A DNA stretch of 64,000 nt from an uncultured Clostridia bacterium (lineage in GTDB: Bacteria; Bacillota; Clostridia; TANB77; CAG-508). The notes beneath the pieces were generated by a model, which saw only the letters and a list, made by a program, of their open reading frames with translations, ran no database searches and had not been told where the DNA came from. The position numbers and the translations under genes were made by a program. The stretch lies in the NCBI GenBank assembly GCA_947627295.1, contig CANQVJ010000005.1:62001-126000 (forward strand), given 5' to 3'. The number at the start of each line of letters is the position of its first letter. The first letter of the stretch is position 1. This document shows positions 9,012 to 17,901 of the stretch, piece by piece.

Positions 9012-9060
9012 ATTTCAATGTGCGATTTCTGAATACGGGACATTGCCGCTTCATAATTAT
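9012..9060 (-). repeat. Leader repeat, copy B
   Basis: Second copy of the leader described at 8330-8380, upstream of paralogue B, with only a few differences. Confidence 0.7.
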
Positions 9061-9089
9061 ATTATACCATATTTTCCAAAAAATTTCAA
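9061..9089 (-). promoter_or_regulatory. Promoter of accessory paralogue B
   Basis: Minus strand TTGAAA (9084-9089), 17-bp spacer ending in TGG, TATAAT (9061-9066). Confidence 0.75.
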
Positions 9090-9102
9090 TTTGTGTTTTA
9101 TG

Positions 9103-9131
9103 TTGATTTTTCTACCATTTTATGGTATAAT
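9103..9131 (+). promoter_or_regulatory. Promoter with palindromic operator-like core, copy 1
   Basis: TTGATT (9103-9108), 17-bp spacer, TATAAT (9126-9131). The palindrome TACCAT TTT ATGGTA (9113-9127) fills the spacer and overlaps the -10, where a repressor could bind. The same promoter and palindrome recur at 9626-9654. Confidence 0.75.
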
Positions 9132-9195
9132 AAATATAGTTGGAAAGTCAAGCACTTATCCAAAAATTCATTAAGATTTTTAAGGAGAAAAACTG

Positions 9196-9477
9196 ATGGC
9201 AGTTTTAGGTTTTTTAATGTTTATTGCAGCATCGCTCGTAATCTTCTTCACCCCAGATAGTATGTTTAGGGAAGTTAAGGATGATACTTTTGACGAGTTT
9301 TATGAAGACGACGAAGACGATTACAGTATCCCAATGGATGAAAATTACAGTGAGCCTAAACCAACAAGGCAATTGCCACCTGGATATGAATATGTCCGGA
9401 ATCCGGAGTTCATTTCATTTGAACAGGCTAACCATTATGGCATACCTTATTGGGTTGCAAAGAAAGTAAAGCATTAA
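9196..9477 (+). CDS. Small accessory protein with N-terminal hydrophobic segment
   Basis: An unrecognised 93-residue protein: a hydrophobic helix (about 2-19), an acidic linker (DEFYEDDEDDY), then a compact segment YEYVRNPEFISFEQANHYGI. It follows a clear AAGGAG and a strong promoter and has its own terminator. Composition is GC-rich relative to the region. An in-frame CGG (9397-9399) encodes what looks like a genuine Arg; a +1 shift there gives an unrelated tail. Confidence 0.6.
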   Translation: MAVLGFLMFIAASLVIFFTPDSMFREVKDDTFDEFYEDDEDDYSIPMDENYSEPKPTRQLPPGYEYVRNPEFISFEQANHYGIPYWVAKKVKH

Positions 9478-9490
9478 AAGTATTCTCTTG

Positions 9491-9517
9491 GGGGTCTCAA
9501 CTGAGACCTCTTTTTTA
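9491..9517 (+). terminator. Terminator of the 9196 gene
   Basis: GGGTCTCA act GAGACC followed by TCTTTTTT. Confidence 0.8.
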
Positions 9518-9576
9518 TTGTATAGGAAAAATCGACAGATTTTTACGTATACAACAAGGTTAAGTTACATATATTC

Positions 9577-9622
9577 GTGCGGTTGCGAAGCAACCTGCAC
9601 ATGTGGCGAAGCCACTTTTCTT
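9577..9622 (+). repeat. Two tandem GAA-loop hairpins
   Basis: GTGC-GGTTGC gaa GCAACC-TGCAC (9577-9600) is directly followed by GTGGC gaa GCCAC (9603-9615) and TTTTCTT. Both have a GAA triloop. They sit just upstream of the copy 2 promoter and may be a terminator-like element or a mobile palindromic unit. Confidence 0.55.
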
Positions 9623-9625
9623 ATG

Positions 9626-9654
9626 TTGATTTTTCTACCATTTTATGGTATAAT
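9626..9654 (+). promoter_or_regulatory. Promoter with palindromic operator-like core, copy 2
   Basis: TTGATT (9626-9631), 17-bp spacer, TATAAT (9649-9654), with the palindrome TACCAT TTT ATGGTA at 9636-9650. Similarity to copy 1 extends about 65 bases, into the transcribed leader. Confidence 0.75.
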
Positions 9655-9718
9655 AAATATAATTGGAAGGCCAAGTGCTTATCCAAAATACTTATATACA
9701 AGGAGTTTAATAAAAATC

Positions 9719-10063
9719 ATGTTACACTTGATTTTACTCGCAGCAGCATCCAGCAATAAGCGCTGTCACCCATTACGGGGAACTGGTACTTTAAAGGAAA
9801 AGGTAAATCCTTATTCCTGTTCACAAAGAAAGGTCCTCGCACACCTTCGTTCATTATGGAGCGATTTAAGAGCGTGCGAAAATGAGTTGGCAGATGCAAT
9901 AGCCAACCCAATTATCTACACACCTTCTCCTGCAGGTGAGCGCGCTGCAGCATTGGGGAAATGGATTCCTCCAGATCCTCAGGGCGACCGCCTTCGCGCA
10001 ATCAATCACAAAATTGAGGCTTTACGCGAAGAAGTCTCAGCTTGGACAGATGCGCTACATTAA
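9719..10063 (+). CDS. Small accessory protein, charged helical, unknown
   Basis: I start at the ATG at 9719 because the promoter at 9626-9654 lies inside the longer open frame and AAGGAG lies at 9700-9705. The 114-residue product is hydrophobic at its start, has two Cys-containing stretches, and ends in an amphipathic helix (RLRAINHKIEALREEV). No family recognised. GC content is the highest in the window. An in-frame CGG (9776-9778) reads as Arg; a +1 shift would stop five codons on. Confidence 0.55.
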   Translation: MLHLILLAAASSNKRCHPLRGTGTLKEKVNPYSCSQRKVLAHLRSLWSDLRACENELADAIANPIIYTPSPAGERAAALGKWIPPDPQGDRLRAINHKIEALREEVSAWTDALH

Positions 10064-10071
10064 TTCCAAAA

Positions 10072-10105
10072 AAGAGCGGATTAACTAACCGCTCTTAATT
10101 TTTTT
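10072..10105. terminator. Bidirectional terminator between the 9719 gene and secA
   Basis: AAGAGCGG (10072-10079) pairs with CCGCTCTT (10089-10096), with a T-run after it on the plus strand and another on the minus strand. Confidence 0.85.
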
Positions 10106-10110
10106 GTATT

Positions 10111-12855
10111 TTATTGGTTTTTGCCGTGGCAGTTTTTGTACTTCTTGCCTGAACCACATGGGCAAGGGTCGTTTCTGCCTATTTTTGGCCCTTCATTGAT
10201 TACTGTTCTTGTTGCATCTGTTTTAATTTTTCCACCATTATCAACACTGTTGATTGCCTCTAATGCTGCACCTGTGATTTTAGCTGTTTCTTGTCTTTTT
10301 GCATTTTCATTTTGTCTAATGTTCATTAATATTTTTACAACATCTGCTCTAATATTTTCTGTCATTTCATTGAACATTTTTGAACCTTCATCTTGATATT
10401 TAACAACTGGATCTTGTTGACCATATGCTCTTAAACCAATTCCGTCTTTCAATTCATCCATATTATCAATGTGATCCATCCACTTTTCGTCAACAACTTT
10501 TAGAAGTACAACTCTTTCAAGTTCTTGTAATTGTTCTTCAGGCACTTCTTGGAATTTTTCAGTGTATTTTGCTTTAGCTTGTTTTTGTAAATGTTTGATT
10601 ACTTTTTCTGGATTTGATTTATTCTTTTTCAAATAATCTGTCATTTCTAATCCGAAAACATTTTTTATTTCATTATCTAATGATTCTACATTTAGAGTAA
10701 GATTTTCTCCCTCAACAAACATATTAACAACATTTTCAGATGTAGTTTTAATCATTTTCATGATTTGATCATGCATGTTTTCTCCGTCTAAAACTTCTCT
10801 TCTTTGAGTATAAATCATTTCTCTTTGAGCGTTCATAACATCATCATATTTAAGCACATTTTTACGAGTACTGAAGTTTCTACTTTCTACCTTCTTTTGT
10901 GCTCTTTCTACTGATTTTGATATAATTCTTGAATCTATTGGTAAATCTTCACTTGCTCCAAGTGAATTATATACTTGAGTAATTTTATCTCCACCAAAGA
11001 TTTTCATTAAATCGTCATTTAGAGCTATATAGAATTTAGATTCACCTATATCTCCTTGACGACCACTACGACCACGCAACTGGTTATCAATTCTTCTTGA
11101 CTCATGTCTTTCTGTACCAATTATTTTTAGACCGCCGGCTTCGATTACTTTTTGCTTTTCGTCTGCAATTTGTTCATTATATTTTTCTGCTAATTCTTTG
11201 AATTGTTCTCTTGCTCTTAAAATATCTTTATTATCTGTTTCATAATAAGTATCAGCTTCTTCAATAAGTTCTCTATCTACTTTCTTTCTTCTCATTTCTT
11301 GTTTTGCTAAGAACTCACTATTACCACCAAGCATAATATCAGTACCACGACCTGCCATGTTTGTGGCAATTGTAACTGCTTTATATTTACCTGCTTGAGC
11401 TATAATTTCAGCTTCTTTTTCATGGTATTTAGCATTTAATACTTGATGTGGTATTTTTGCTTTTTTCAATAAGTTACTAAGTTTTTCTGATTTTTGAATT
11501 GATACTGTACCTACTAGAACTGGTTGACCCTTTTCATAACTTCCTTTTATGTTTTCAACTATTGCTCTAAATTTAGCATCTTCATTTTTATAAATAACAT
11601 CATTTTCATCTTTACGAATAACTGGTTTGTTTGTAGGAATATCAACAACATCTAAGTTGTAAATCTCTTCAAACTCTGCAGCTTCTGTCATGGCAGTACC
11701 TGTCATACCAGATAATTTATCATACATTCTGAAGAAGTTTTGGAAAGTAATTGTTGCAAGGGTTTTAGATTCGTCTGCAATTTTAACTCCTTCTTTTGCC
11801 TCTATTGCTTGGTGTAAGCCATTGTTATACCTTCTACCATACATTATACGACCAGTGAATTCGTCTACAATTAAAACTTCTCCGTCTTTTACAATGTAAT
11901 CAACTTCATTTTTCATAACACCATGTGCACGAAGTGCTTGATTTACATGGTGAACTAAGCTAGAATTTTCTAAGTCGTTGAAGTTTTCTAGCTTAAAGTG
12001 CTCTTCTGCTTTTTTAATACCTTTTTGAGTAAGTGATGCAGATTTAGCTTTTAAGTCTACTATATAATCATATTTTTCATTATCTTCTGCTTGGTCAAAA
12101 TCTTTAACATCCTCTTCAACTATAACTTTTGCTTCCAACCTTTTAACAAAGTTATCTGCCTTTCTATATAAATCAGAAGATTCATTTGCTCTACCAGAAA
12201 TAATAAGTGGTGTTCTTGCCTCGTCTATTAAAATAGAGTCAATTTCGTCGACTATTGCATAATGCAAGCCTCTTTGAACTAATTGGTTTTTGTATATTAC
12301 CATGTTATCTCTAAGATAATCGAAACCAAATTCATTGTTTGTACCATATGTTACATCTGAATTATATGCTTTTTGCTTTTCAGCAGGTTCCATTCCGGCA
12401 ATTACAAGACCAACTGAAAGTCCTAAGAATTTATATAATTTACCCATCCACTCACTATCACGCTTAGCTAGATAGTCGTTTACTGTAATTACATGAACTC
12501 CTTTTCCTTCAAGAGCATTTAAATAAACTGGAAGTGTAGCAACTAAAGTTTTACCTTCACCTGTTTTCATTTCTGCAATTCTACCTTGGTGAAGTATTAC
12601 ACCACCAATTAATTGTACATCAAAGTGTCTTAAACCTAATACTCTTTTTGAAGCTTCTCTAACTACTGCAAATGCCTCTGGTAATAAGTCGTCTAAAGTT
12701 TCTCCTTTAGCTAAACGACCTTTGAATTCTTCTGTTTTATTTCTTAATTCTTTATCTGTAAGTTTTGAGGTTTCTTCTTCTAATTTGTTAATTTTATCAA
12801 CTATTGGTTTTATTCTTTTTACCTCTTTTTCACTATAAGTCTTAAATAATTTCAT
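10111..12855 (-). CDS. secA: Preprotein translocase ATPase SecA
   Basis: The motor that drives unfolded proteins through SecYEG. At 914 residues it is full length. Visible features are the [13 protein letters not shown] region, Walker [12 protein letters not shown] near 98, the DEAD-type box VDEIDSIL near 208, [10 protein letters not shown] near 505, [22 protein letters not shown] near 585-606, and the C-terminal zinc motif [14 protein letters not shown] that binds SecB or ribosomes. It is monocistronic with its own promoter. It contains no in-frame CGG. Confidence 0.98.
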   Translation of the reverse strand: MKLFKTYSEKEVKRIKPIVDKINKLEEETSKLTDKELRNKTEEFKGRLAKGETLDDLLPEAFAVVREASKRVLGLRHFDVQLIGGVILHQGRIAEMKTGEGKTLVATLPVYLNALEGKGVHVITVNDYLAKRDSEWMGKLYKFLGLSVGLVIAGMEPAEKQKAYNSDVTYGTNNEFGFDYLRDNMVIYKNQLVQRGLHYAIVDEIDSILIDEARTPLIISGRANESSDLYRKADNFVKRLEAKVIVEEDVKDFDQAEDNEKYDYIVDLKAKSASLTQKGIKKAEEHFKLENFNDLENSSLVHHVNQALRAHGVMKNEVDYIVKDGEVLIVDEFTGRIMYGRRYNNGLHQAIEAKEGVKIADESKTLATITFQNFFRMYDKLSGMTGTAMTEAAEFEEIYNLDVVDIPTNKPVIRKDENDVIYKNEDAKFRAIVENIKGSYEKGQPVLVGTVSIQKSEKLSNLLKKAKIPHQVLNAKYHEKEAEIIAQAGKYKAVTIATNMAGRGTDIMLGGNSEFLAKQEMRRKKVDRELIEEADTYYETDNKDILRAREQFKELAEKYNEQIADEKQKVIEAGGLKIIGTERHESRRIDNQLRGRSGRQGDIGESKFYIALNDDLMKIFGGDKITQVYNSLGASEDLPIDSRIISKSVERAQKKVESRNFSTRKNVLKYDDVMNAQREMIYTQRREVLDGENMHDQIMKMIKTTSENVVNMFVEGENLTLNVESLDNEIKNVFGLEMTDYLKKNKSNPEKVIKHLQKQAKAKYTEKFQEVPEEQLQELERVVLLKVVDEKWMDHIDNMDELKDGIGLRAYGQQDPVVKYQDEGSKMFNEMTENIRADVVKILMNIRQNENAKRQETAKITGAALEAINSVDNGGKIKTDATRTVINEGPKIGRNDPCPCGSGKKYKNCHGKNQ

Positions 12856-12892
12856 TTTGACCCAATCCTTCCTTATATATTGTTACTATGAT

Positions 12893-12921
12893 AATATATC
12901 ACTAAATTGTATTTTTAGCAA
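12893..12921 (-). promoter_or_regulatory. Promoter of secA
   Basis: Minus strand TTGCTA (12916-12921), 17-bp spacer, TATATT (12893-12898). Confidence 0.6.
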
Positions 12922-12980
12922 GAATATTTATAAAAAAATTTCATATATTTTAATAATAATTGATTTTGAGGTGGTTTTTT

Positions 12981-13539
12981 ATGTTTATTTATAATGTAAA
13001 ACTAAATGGTACAAAGACTTTTAAAATAATTTTTTGTGGAATAGTTATTTTGGTAATTGTAATTTTGTGTATTTGCACTTTTAGAGTTTTTAATGGTGCA
13101 AAGGAAAATTTCGTTGTTGAAGACGAAATAGGAAATTCCGATGCTTCTGAAATTTTACCACAAAATTATGCCAATGTTTTGAAAGCCGTACATGAAAATA
13201 TAGATACATACATTGGCATGAATATAAAATTTACTGGTTATGTTTATAGATTAAACGACCTCGCCGACAACCAATTCGTGCTTGCTAGAAATATGCTAAC
13301 CGCACCCGATTCGCAAGAATATGTTGTTGTTGGCTTTTTGTGTGAAACTCCTGATGCCAAGTCTTTTAGCACTAATTCTTGGGTTGAAATAACTGGCACA
13401 ATCCAAAAGGGATCATATCACGGAAGTGATATGCCTGTAGTAAATATACAGAATATCACTTCAACTCGGTTCACCTAATGGCTCCGATTTTATTGAGCCA
13501 CCAACTGATGATTATATCCCAACTTCCACTATTTTATAA
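12981..13539 (+). CDS. Membrane-anchored OB-fold-like protein, read through a +1 shift at CGG
   Basis: One N-terminal helix (about 14-36) anchors a domain resembling the C-terminal half of the TIGR03943/DUF1980 (YcgQ) family: [23 protein letters not shown], then [10 protein letters not shown]. The zero frame ends at 13478, three codons after CGG at 13467-13469. The +1 frame continues [19 protein letters not shown] to a stop at 13539; the family usually ends with a similar proline/tyrosine tail (I..P.dPYi), which favours the shifted reading (185 residues, Gly163). I start at 12981 behind GAGGTGG. The function is unknown. Confidence 0.7.
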
Positions 13540-15039
13540 CTCTTGATAATTGACTTCTTTTAGTATCAAATCGTGAGCTCCACCTTCTGTTATGCTCACA
13601 TCTGAAACTAATGTTAGGCGTGCCTTTTTGTGGAATTCTTCTATTGTTACACTTCCACAGTTACACATTGTTGATTTGATTTTGGCAACTGTTATATCTA
13701 AATTATCTTTCAAGCGTCCTGCATATGGGATGTATGAATCAACACCTTCTTCAAAAGAAAGTTTTGAAGCTCCTCCCATGTCATACCTTTGCCAGTTTCT
13801 AGCTCTATTAGAACCTTCACCCCAATATTCTTTAACAAGAGTATTGCCTCTTTTTAAAGTTCTTGTAGGGCTTTCGTCAAATCTTGCAAAATATCTACCC
13901 ATCATAACATAGTCTGCACCTAATGCTAAAGCTATTGTAATGTGGTGGTCATGCACAATTCCGCCGTCTGAACAAACTGGTATATACACACCTGTTTTTT
14001 CATAATATTCGTCACGAGCTTCAATTACATCTATTAAAGCTGATGCTTGACCTCTACCTATTCCTTTAGTTTCACGAGTTATACAAATTGACCCGCCGCC
14101 AACGCCAACTTTTATAAAATCTGCTCCTGCTTCTGCTAAGTATAAGAATCCTTCTTTATCTACTACATTTCCGGCACCAATTTTTAGATTATCTCCATAA
14201 TTTTTTCTAACATAATCTATTGTTTCTTTTTGCCAGATAGAATATCCGTCTGAAGAATCCATACAAACCATATCTACTCCTGCTTTTACAAGTGCTGGTA
14301 TACGCTCTTCATAATCTCTTGTATTTATTCCTGCACCTACAATATATCTCTTTTTCTCGTCTAATAGAGAGTATGGGTGAGTTTTGCTTTCTTCATAATC
14401 TTTACGGAAAACTAAATGTTTTAGGTTACCATTTTCGTCTAATATTGGTAAACATGCAATTTTGTTTTCCCAAATAATATCATTTGCTTCTGATAAATCT
14501 ATACCTTCATTTGCCCATATTGTTTTTTCTTTTGGTGTCATAAATTTATCAATTGTATCATTGATATTATCTCTTGAAAGCCTGTAATCTTTGTCTGTAA
14601 CAATTCCTATGAATTTGCCTGTGGCGGTGCCGTCGCTTGTAACAATTACTGTAGAATGACCTGTTTTCTTAGTTAGCTCTAGGACTTCTCCTAAAGTTGT
14701 GTTTGTTTTAACATTGGAATCACTTACAACAAAACCTGCTTTACAGTTCTTTACTTGTTTTACCATTTCAGCTTGTGATTCTATTGATTGCGAACCATAA
14801 ATAAAAGCAACGCCACCTTCTCTAGCAAGAGCAATAGCCATATCTTTACCTGAAACTGCTTGCATTATTGCTGAGACCATAGGGACGTTCGCATAATATT
14901 TTGCCTCTTCTCCTTTTTTGAATTTAACCAATGGGGTTCTTAATGAAACCTTGTTAGGTATACATCTTTTATCTGTTAAATTTGGTAATAGTAAAAATTC
15001 GTTAAATGTTCTTGAAATATCTTTTAAAATCTTTGCCAT
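13534..15039 (-). CDS. guaB: IMP dehydrogenase
   Basis: Oxidises IMP to XMP with NAD, the committed step to GMP. This 501-residue form has paired CBS domains inserted at about 95-215, the phosphate and catalytic loop [15 protein letters not shown] with the catalytic Cys near 318, and [24 protein letters not shown] near 365-390. The C-terminus ends [22 protein letters not shown]. The ribosome binding site is AAAGGAG. It is monocistronic and convergent with the OB-fold gene, overlapping its extended 3' end by six bases. Confidence 0.95.
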   Translation of the reverse strand: MAKILKDISRTFNEFLLLPNLTDKRCIPNKVSLRTPLVKFKKGEEAKYYANVPMVSAIMQAVSGKDMAIALAREGGVAFIYGSQSIESQAEMVKQVKNCKAGFVVSDSNVKTNTTLGEVLELTKKTGHSTVIVTSDGTATGKFIGIVTDKDYRLSRDNINDTIDKFMTPKEKTIWANEGIDLSEANDIIWENKIACLPILDENGNLKHLVFRKDYEESKTHPYSLLDEKKRYIVGAGINTRDYEERIPALVKAGVDMVCMDSSDGYSIWQKETIDYVRKNYGDNLKIGAGNVVDKEGFLYLAEAGADFIKVGVGGGSICITRETKGIGRGQASALIDVIEARDEYYEKTGVYIPVCSDGGIVHDHHITIALALGADYVMMGRYFARFDESPTRTLKRGNTLVKEYWGEGSNRARNWQRYDMGGASKLSFEEGVDSYIPYAGRLKDNLDITVAKIKSTMCNCGSVTIEEFHKKARLTLVSDVSITEGGAHDLILKEVNYQEL

Positions 15040-15076
15040 TTAAATACTCCTTTCTCTTTTACATATGGTAGTCAAT

Positions 15077-15105
15077 ATTATATCATATTTTGACAAAAAA
15101 ATCAA
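15077..15105 (-). promoter_or_regulatory. Promoter of guaB
   Basis: Minus strand TTGATT (15100-15105), 17-bp spacer, TATAAT (15077-15082). The -35 overlaps the end of the upstream gene's terminator. Confidence 0.65.
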
Positions 15106-15147
15106 GCCAATAAAGCACTATTTTTCAAGTACTTTGTGGCTTGATTG
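15100..15147 (-). terminator. Terminator of the 15156-15675 gene
   Basis: On the minus strand AATCAAGCCACAAAGTACT ... AGTGCTTTATTGGCTTGATT forms a long imperfect stem followed by TTTTTTT. It starts nine bases after the stop of the shifted reading frame. Confidence 0.85.
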
Positions 15148-15155
15148 CAAATTTT

Positions 15156-15675
15156 CTAAAATCTTTTTAATTCTTTAATTGTTAGCCAGTTTGGATTTCC
15201 GGTTTAACACTTCTTTTTTTATTTCTTCCAAATTATATTTTCCAACTTTTCTTATGAAGTCTTTTACTTCCTCTAATTTTAAAATTACTGTTTCGCCTTC
15301 CATGTGAGGCACATTTTTTTCTAGCTTTTCAGGCATTTTAACATTGAATTCTTTTTCTAATTCTCCGTTTAATATGTCGTAATCTCTATATATGTACTTT
15401 GGTGAAAACCTTTCCAAAAAATGATTGTAGAAGATATAGTCTGTTAGAATATGAACAAAATACCCTTTGTTAAAGTCTGTATCAATATCTTTTTCTTCAA
15501 AAAATGCCCTCAAATTCACTTTGCTGCTTTTTGGTCCATAATGTGTTAAAGATTTATCTGTAACACTATCTGGGTAAATTATTCCTTCAACAAATTCTTC
15601 ATGATTTTTTATTTCATCTGGAAAATTTTTTAAGTGTTCTTCTCCAACTGCTAAATGTATTACATATCCTGCCAT
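15156..15675 (-). CDS. Zinc-dependent phospholipase C-like protein, read through a +1 shift at CGG
   Basis: MAGYVIHLAVGEEHL, then GIIYPDSVTDKSLTHYG and FNKGYFVHILTDYIFYN match the pattern of zinc-dependent phospholipase C/S1-P1 nuclease-like proteins, in which His and Asp residues bind zinc. The substrate is unknown. The zero frame ends NRKSKLANN at 15175 after CGG at 15199-15201. Skipping the C gives NGNPNWLTIKELKRF and a stop at 15156, just before the terminator (172 residues, Gly159). This is one of two cases where the shift only exchanges a short C-terminus, so it is less certain than the others. Confidence 0.7.
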
Positions 15676-15754
15676 TTAATCATCTCCTTGTTTAACATAA
15701 TATTATTGTACCATATTTTTTTCAGAATTGATAGTGTTTTTCTAATTTTTTATT

Positions 15755-16109
15755 TTATTGATTATTTATGTTGTCGATTATTTCTTTGCACTCCTTCCAT
15801 GAAAGGCAACTTAGGTGGTCGTTTTCCTTTGCTATATTTTTTACAATTCTATTTGTATTATCTGTAGAATTTAAATCTACCACAAGTATGTTTTTTAAGT
15901 TTTCTTCTTTGCCATATATGATTTTAAACATTATTGTTCTTAGCAAACTTTCAATATAGTTTTCTTGATTTTTTGTTGCAATTATCAGGTAGGTCCCTTC
16001 GCTTCTAAATTTTGTGTATGTATACATGTATATAATTTGCTTTGCTATCTCGAAAAGACCGATATAGTGCCAATGTCCAAAGTATTGTTTTCATTATGAA
16101 TTCTCCCAT
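15755..16109 (-). CDS. Small glycosyltransferase-A-like protein, read through a +1 shift at CGG
   Basis: From the ATG at 16109 (or 16094, also with a usable ribosome binding site) the frame reads MKTILWTLALY and then CGG at 16059-16061. Skipping its C gives GLFEIAKQIIYMYTYTKF and joins the long frame below without a break. The 117-residue product has an N-terminal helix and a half GT-A fold: YLIIATKNQENYIESLLR, then ILVVDLNSTDNTNRIV, resembling the nucleotide-binding half of family 2 transferases. The second half (DxD, acceptor site) is absent, so it is unlikely to be a full enzyme. Confidence 0.8.
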
Positions 16110-16167
16110 TTGTTATCAGCTCCTTTAGTGTATTATATTATTTTTCTCTTGTATTTGTTAAAAAAAA

Positions 16168-16197
16168 GACCTTTGAAACTATTTTGTTTCAAAGGAT
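16168..16197 (-). terminator. Terminator of the YugP-like gene
   Basis: CCTTTGAAAC (16170-16179) pairs perfectly with GTTTCAAAGG (16186-16195); TCTTTTTTTT follows on the minus strand. Confidence 0.85.
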
Positions 16198-16203
16198 TTT
16201 TGT

Positions 16204-17022
16204 TTAGTCACTTGATGTGCTGCTGCTATTTTGTTGTGCGCTTGCAAATATTAGCAATACTCTATATATTAATTCTAGCAATGAAATTATCATATCGTTT
16301 ACATATTGGATGTTATATAGTTTGAATAATTCTTTTAGCATTGTTAATTCTTCTTCTGTTGCCATATTGCTATTTCTTAAAACATCATATGCTTTGCTTT
16401 GTGCCTTTTTCTCTGTTTTTAATACCATTATTGACATTATAAATGAAAGCACATATATTAATAATCCCAATACTGTACAAGTTATTGTGGCAACTGGTGT
16501 TTGAGCTTTAATAACTATGAAGTCTAAAAGTATACCTATAATGATTAGTGGTATAAATGCTATTGGACCTATGTAAATAAATGGTGTTAGTTTTACTCTT
16601 GTTTTCATGTCTGGATCGTTTTCTTTATCTAATATTGCTAGGCATGATTTTTGAGATGCCATTGCTAAAGAAGCTACTGAAGTTTTTTTCCATGTAAGTC
16701 TTCTTAACCTTACTTTTTTGAAGTAATGGCTGTAGCTGTTTCCAAAAAGAAATGAGCCACTTGTTTTTACTTTTATTTTTTGTAAATCATTATCGTCTAA
16801 TATTTTTCTTGCAATATCTTCACCTGTCATGTTTATGCTATTTTGTTTTTTGTTGTATTTGTGATATTTAAGTGATAGTACTATTTGTACTCCTAAAGCA
16901 AAAATTCCTACGATTAAGATTAGTATTAAAACTATTCCCATTAAAATTATTATTCCGTCTGATACATTGCTTAAGCTGTATCCTGCAACGCCTTCGGCGA
17001 TTTGCCTAAATGTTTCTACCAT
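16204..17022 (-). CDS. YugP-family membrane protein without the zinc-protease motif
   Basis: The layout matches YugP/DUF2207-like zinc membrane peptidases: N-terminal helix, GEDIARKILDDNDLQKIKV, a conserved RLRRLTW strand, then SVASLAMASQKSCLAI, then two further helices. Family members have A-A-H-E-x-G-H-A-I at that last position. Here both His and the Glu are replaced (Gln, Lys, Leu), so proteolysis is unlikely and the protein is probably a pseudo-enzyme. I start at the ATG at 17022, directly behind AGGGGGAG. It is monocistronic with its own promoter and terminator. Confidence 0.75.
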   Translation of the reverse strand: MVETFRQIAEGVAGYSLSNVSDGIIILMGIVLILILIVGIFALGVQIVLSLKYHKYNKKQNSINMTGEDIARKILDDNDLQKIKVKTSGSFLFGNSYSHYFKKVRLRRLTWKKTSVASLAMASQKSCLAILDKENDPDMKTRVKLTPFIYIGPIAFIPLIIIGILLDFIVIKAQTPVATITCTVLGLLIYVLSFIMSIMVLKTEKKAQSKAYDVLRNSNMATEEELTMLKELFKLYNIQYVNDMIISLLELIYRVLLIFASAQQNSSSTSSD

Positions 17023-17054
17023 TTTTCTCCCCCTCATTATTAATTTATATTCTT

Positions 17055-17083
17055 ATTATATTTTAGTATTACTTATTTGTCAA
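17055..17083 (-). promoter_or_regulatory. Promoter of the YugP-like gene
   Basis: Minus strand TTGACA (17078-17083), 17-bp spacer, TATAAT (17055-17060): a consensus promoter. Confidence 0.75.
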
Positions 17084-17115
17084 CATTTTTTGCCTAATTT
17101 TGAGGGTTAATTCAC

Positions 17116-17652
17116 CTAATCTTTTCTATCATATTCAATACTTTTTTCTTCTAACAATTTGAAATCACAACTTAAATTTTTATAAAACCTAGACATTTTA
17201 CTTTTACTTGATTTAGTAACTATATTATAAAGTTTTTTTGATTTTTCTATAATTTTTTGTTTGTTTTCAGGTTTATTTATATACGAATATTGTTCTGAAA
17301 GCAATCTTTTGTATCCATAACTTTTACTTTTTATATCTAATAAATAAACACACTCTTGAGGTACAGGTATCATGTCTGAAAATCTAATAATACCTAAATC
17401 GTTTTTTGTTTTAATATTTATTATTTTAAAGAAAGTTAAATTATCTTTATAAGTTTTATGTTTTTGTTTTGGAGAAAATAAAGGCGCAAAATAATAATGT
17501 CCCTCAACAACTATTACAACTCCTATGTAAGGTCTTTTTTGATTTTTATTGTAGGCAATATGTTTATCAAATTGGCTTAAATAATTGATGTAATTATCAT
17601 CTATAATATAGAAATTTAATTTTCCTAATTTTATTTTCTTATTGTTTTTCAT
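17116..17652 (-). CDS. toxN: Type III toxin-antitoxin endoribonuclease, ToxN/AbiQ family
   Basis: ToxN-type enzymes cleave RNA and are held inactive by pseudoknotted ToxI RNA; many abort phage infection. The 178-residue protein has the family core KRPYIGVVIVVEGHYYFAPL FSPKQKHKTYK, then LGIIRFSDMIPVPQECVYLLDI and a basic C-terminal helix. The ribosome binding site is GGAGGG. Upstream on the same strand are a weak terminator, three tandem RNA repeats and a promoter, the standard ToxI-terminator-ToxN arrangement. Family assignment is firm; whether it acts against phage here is inference. Confidence 0.93.
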   Translation of the reverse strand: MKNNKKIKLGKLNFYIIDDNYINYLSQFDKHIAYNKNQKRPYIGVVIVVEGHYYFAPLFSPKQKHKTYKDNLTFFKIINIKTKNDLGIIRFSDMIPVPQECVYLLDIKSKSYGYKRLLSEQYSYINKPENKQKIIEKSKKLYNIVTKSSKSKMSRFYKNLSCDFKLLEEKSIEYDRKD

Positions 17653-17675
17653 AAATCCCTCCGTTTACAAATATA

Positions 17676-17698
17676 GGGAGTACTTTTTAGTACCCCCC
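17676..17698 (-). terminator. Terminator between ToxI repeats and toxN
   Basis: GGGAGTACT (17676-17684) pairs with AGTACCCCC (17689-17697). No strong U-run follows on the minus strand, so it is leaky, as expected for lowering toxin relative to antitoxin RNA. Confidence 0.75.
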
Positions 17699-17707
17699 AA
17701 ATTTTCA

Positions 17708-17873
17708 GGAAACTCGTTTATAGCTTAAAGCTAAAGGCTCGTTTCTAACCTAATGTTCAATAGGATATTCGTTTATAGAATTTGCATTCTAAAGGCTCAT
17801 ATCTAACCTAATGTTTAAATTGCACTTGTTTATGAAATTAATCAAAGGTTTGTGCTAACCTAGTTTATTTGAT
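17708..17873 (-). ncRNA. ToxI-like antitoxin RNA, three tandem repeats
   Basis: Three imperfect tandem units of 53-58 bases: 17708-17762, 17763-17820 and 17821-17873. Conserved blocks on the plus strand are CGTTTATA, AAAGGCT and TCTAACCTAATGTT; each unit also has a short internal inverted repeat (for example TAGAAT ... ATTCTA). Spacing and position before a ToxN gene identify the antitoxin repeat array, processed by ToxN into single units. Confidence 0.88.
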
Positions 17874-17901
17874 AAATTGCTTTATCAATATTAGTATATT
17901 T

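Noticed and set aside
9488-9718. N-terminal extension of the 9719 gene
   Set aside because: The promoter (9626-9654) and two hairpins lie inside the extension, so it cannot be part of the main transcript's CDS.
17708-17873. CRISPR array
   Set aside because: Units are imperfect, directly abutting and about 55 bases with no unique spacers; they precede a ToxN gene and fit ToxI.
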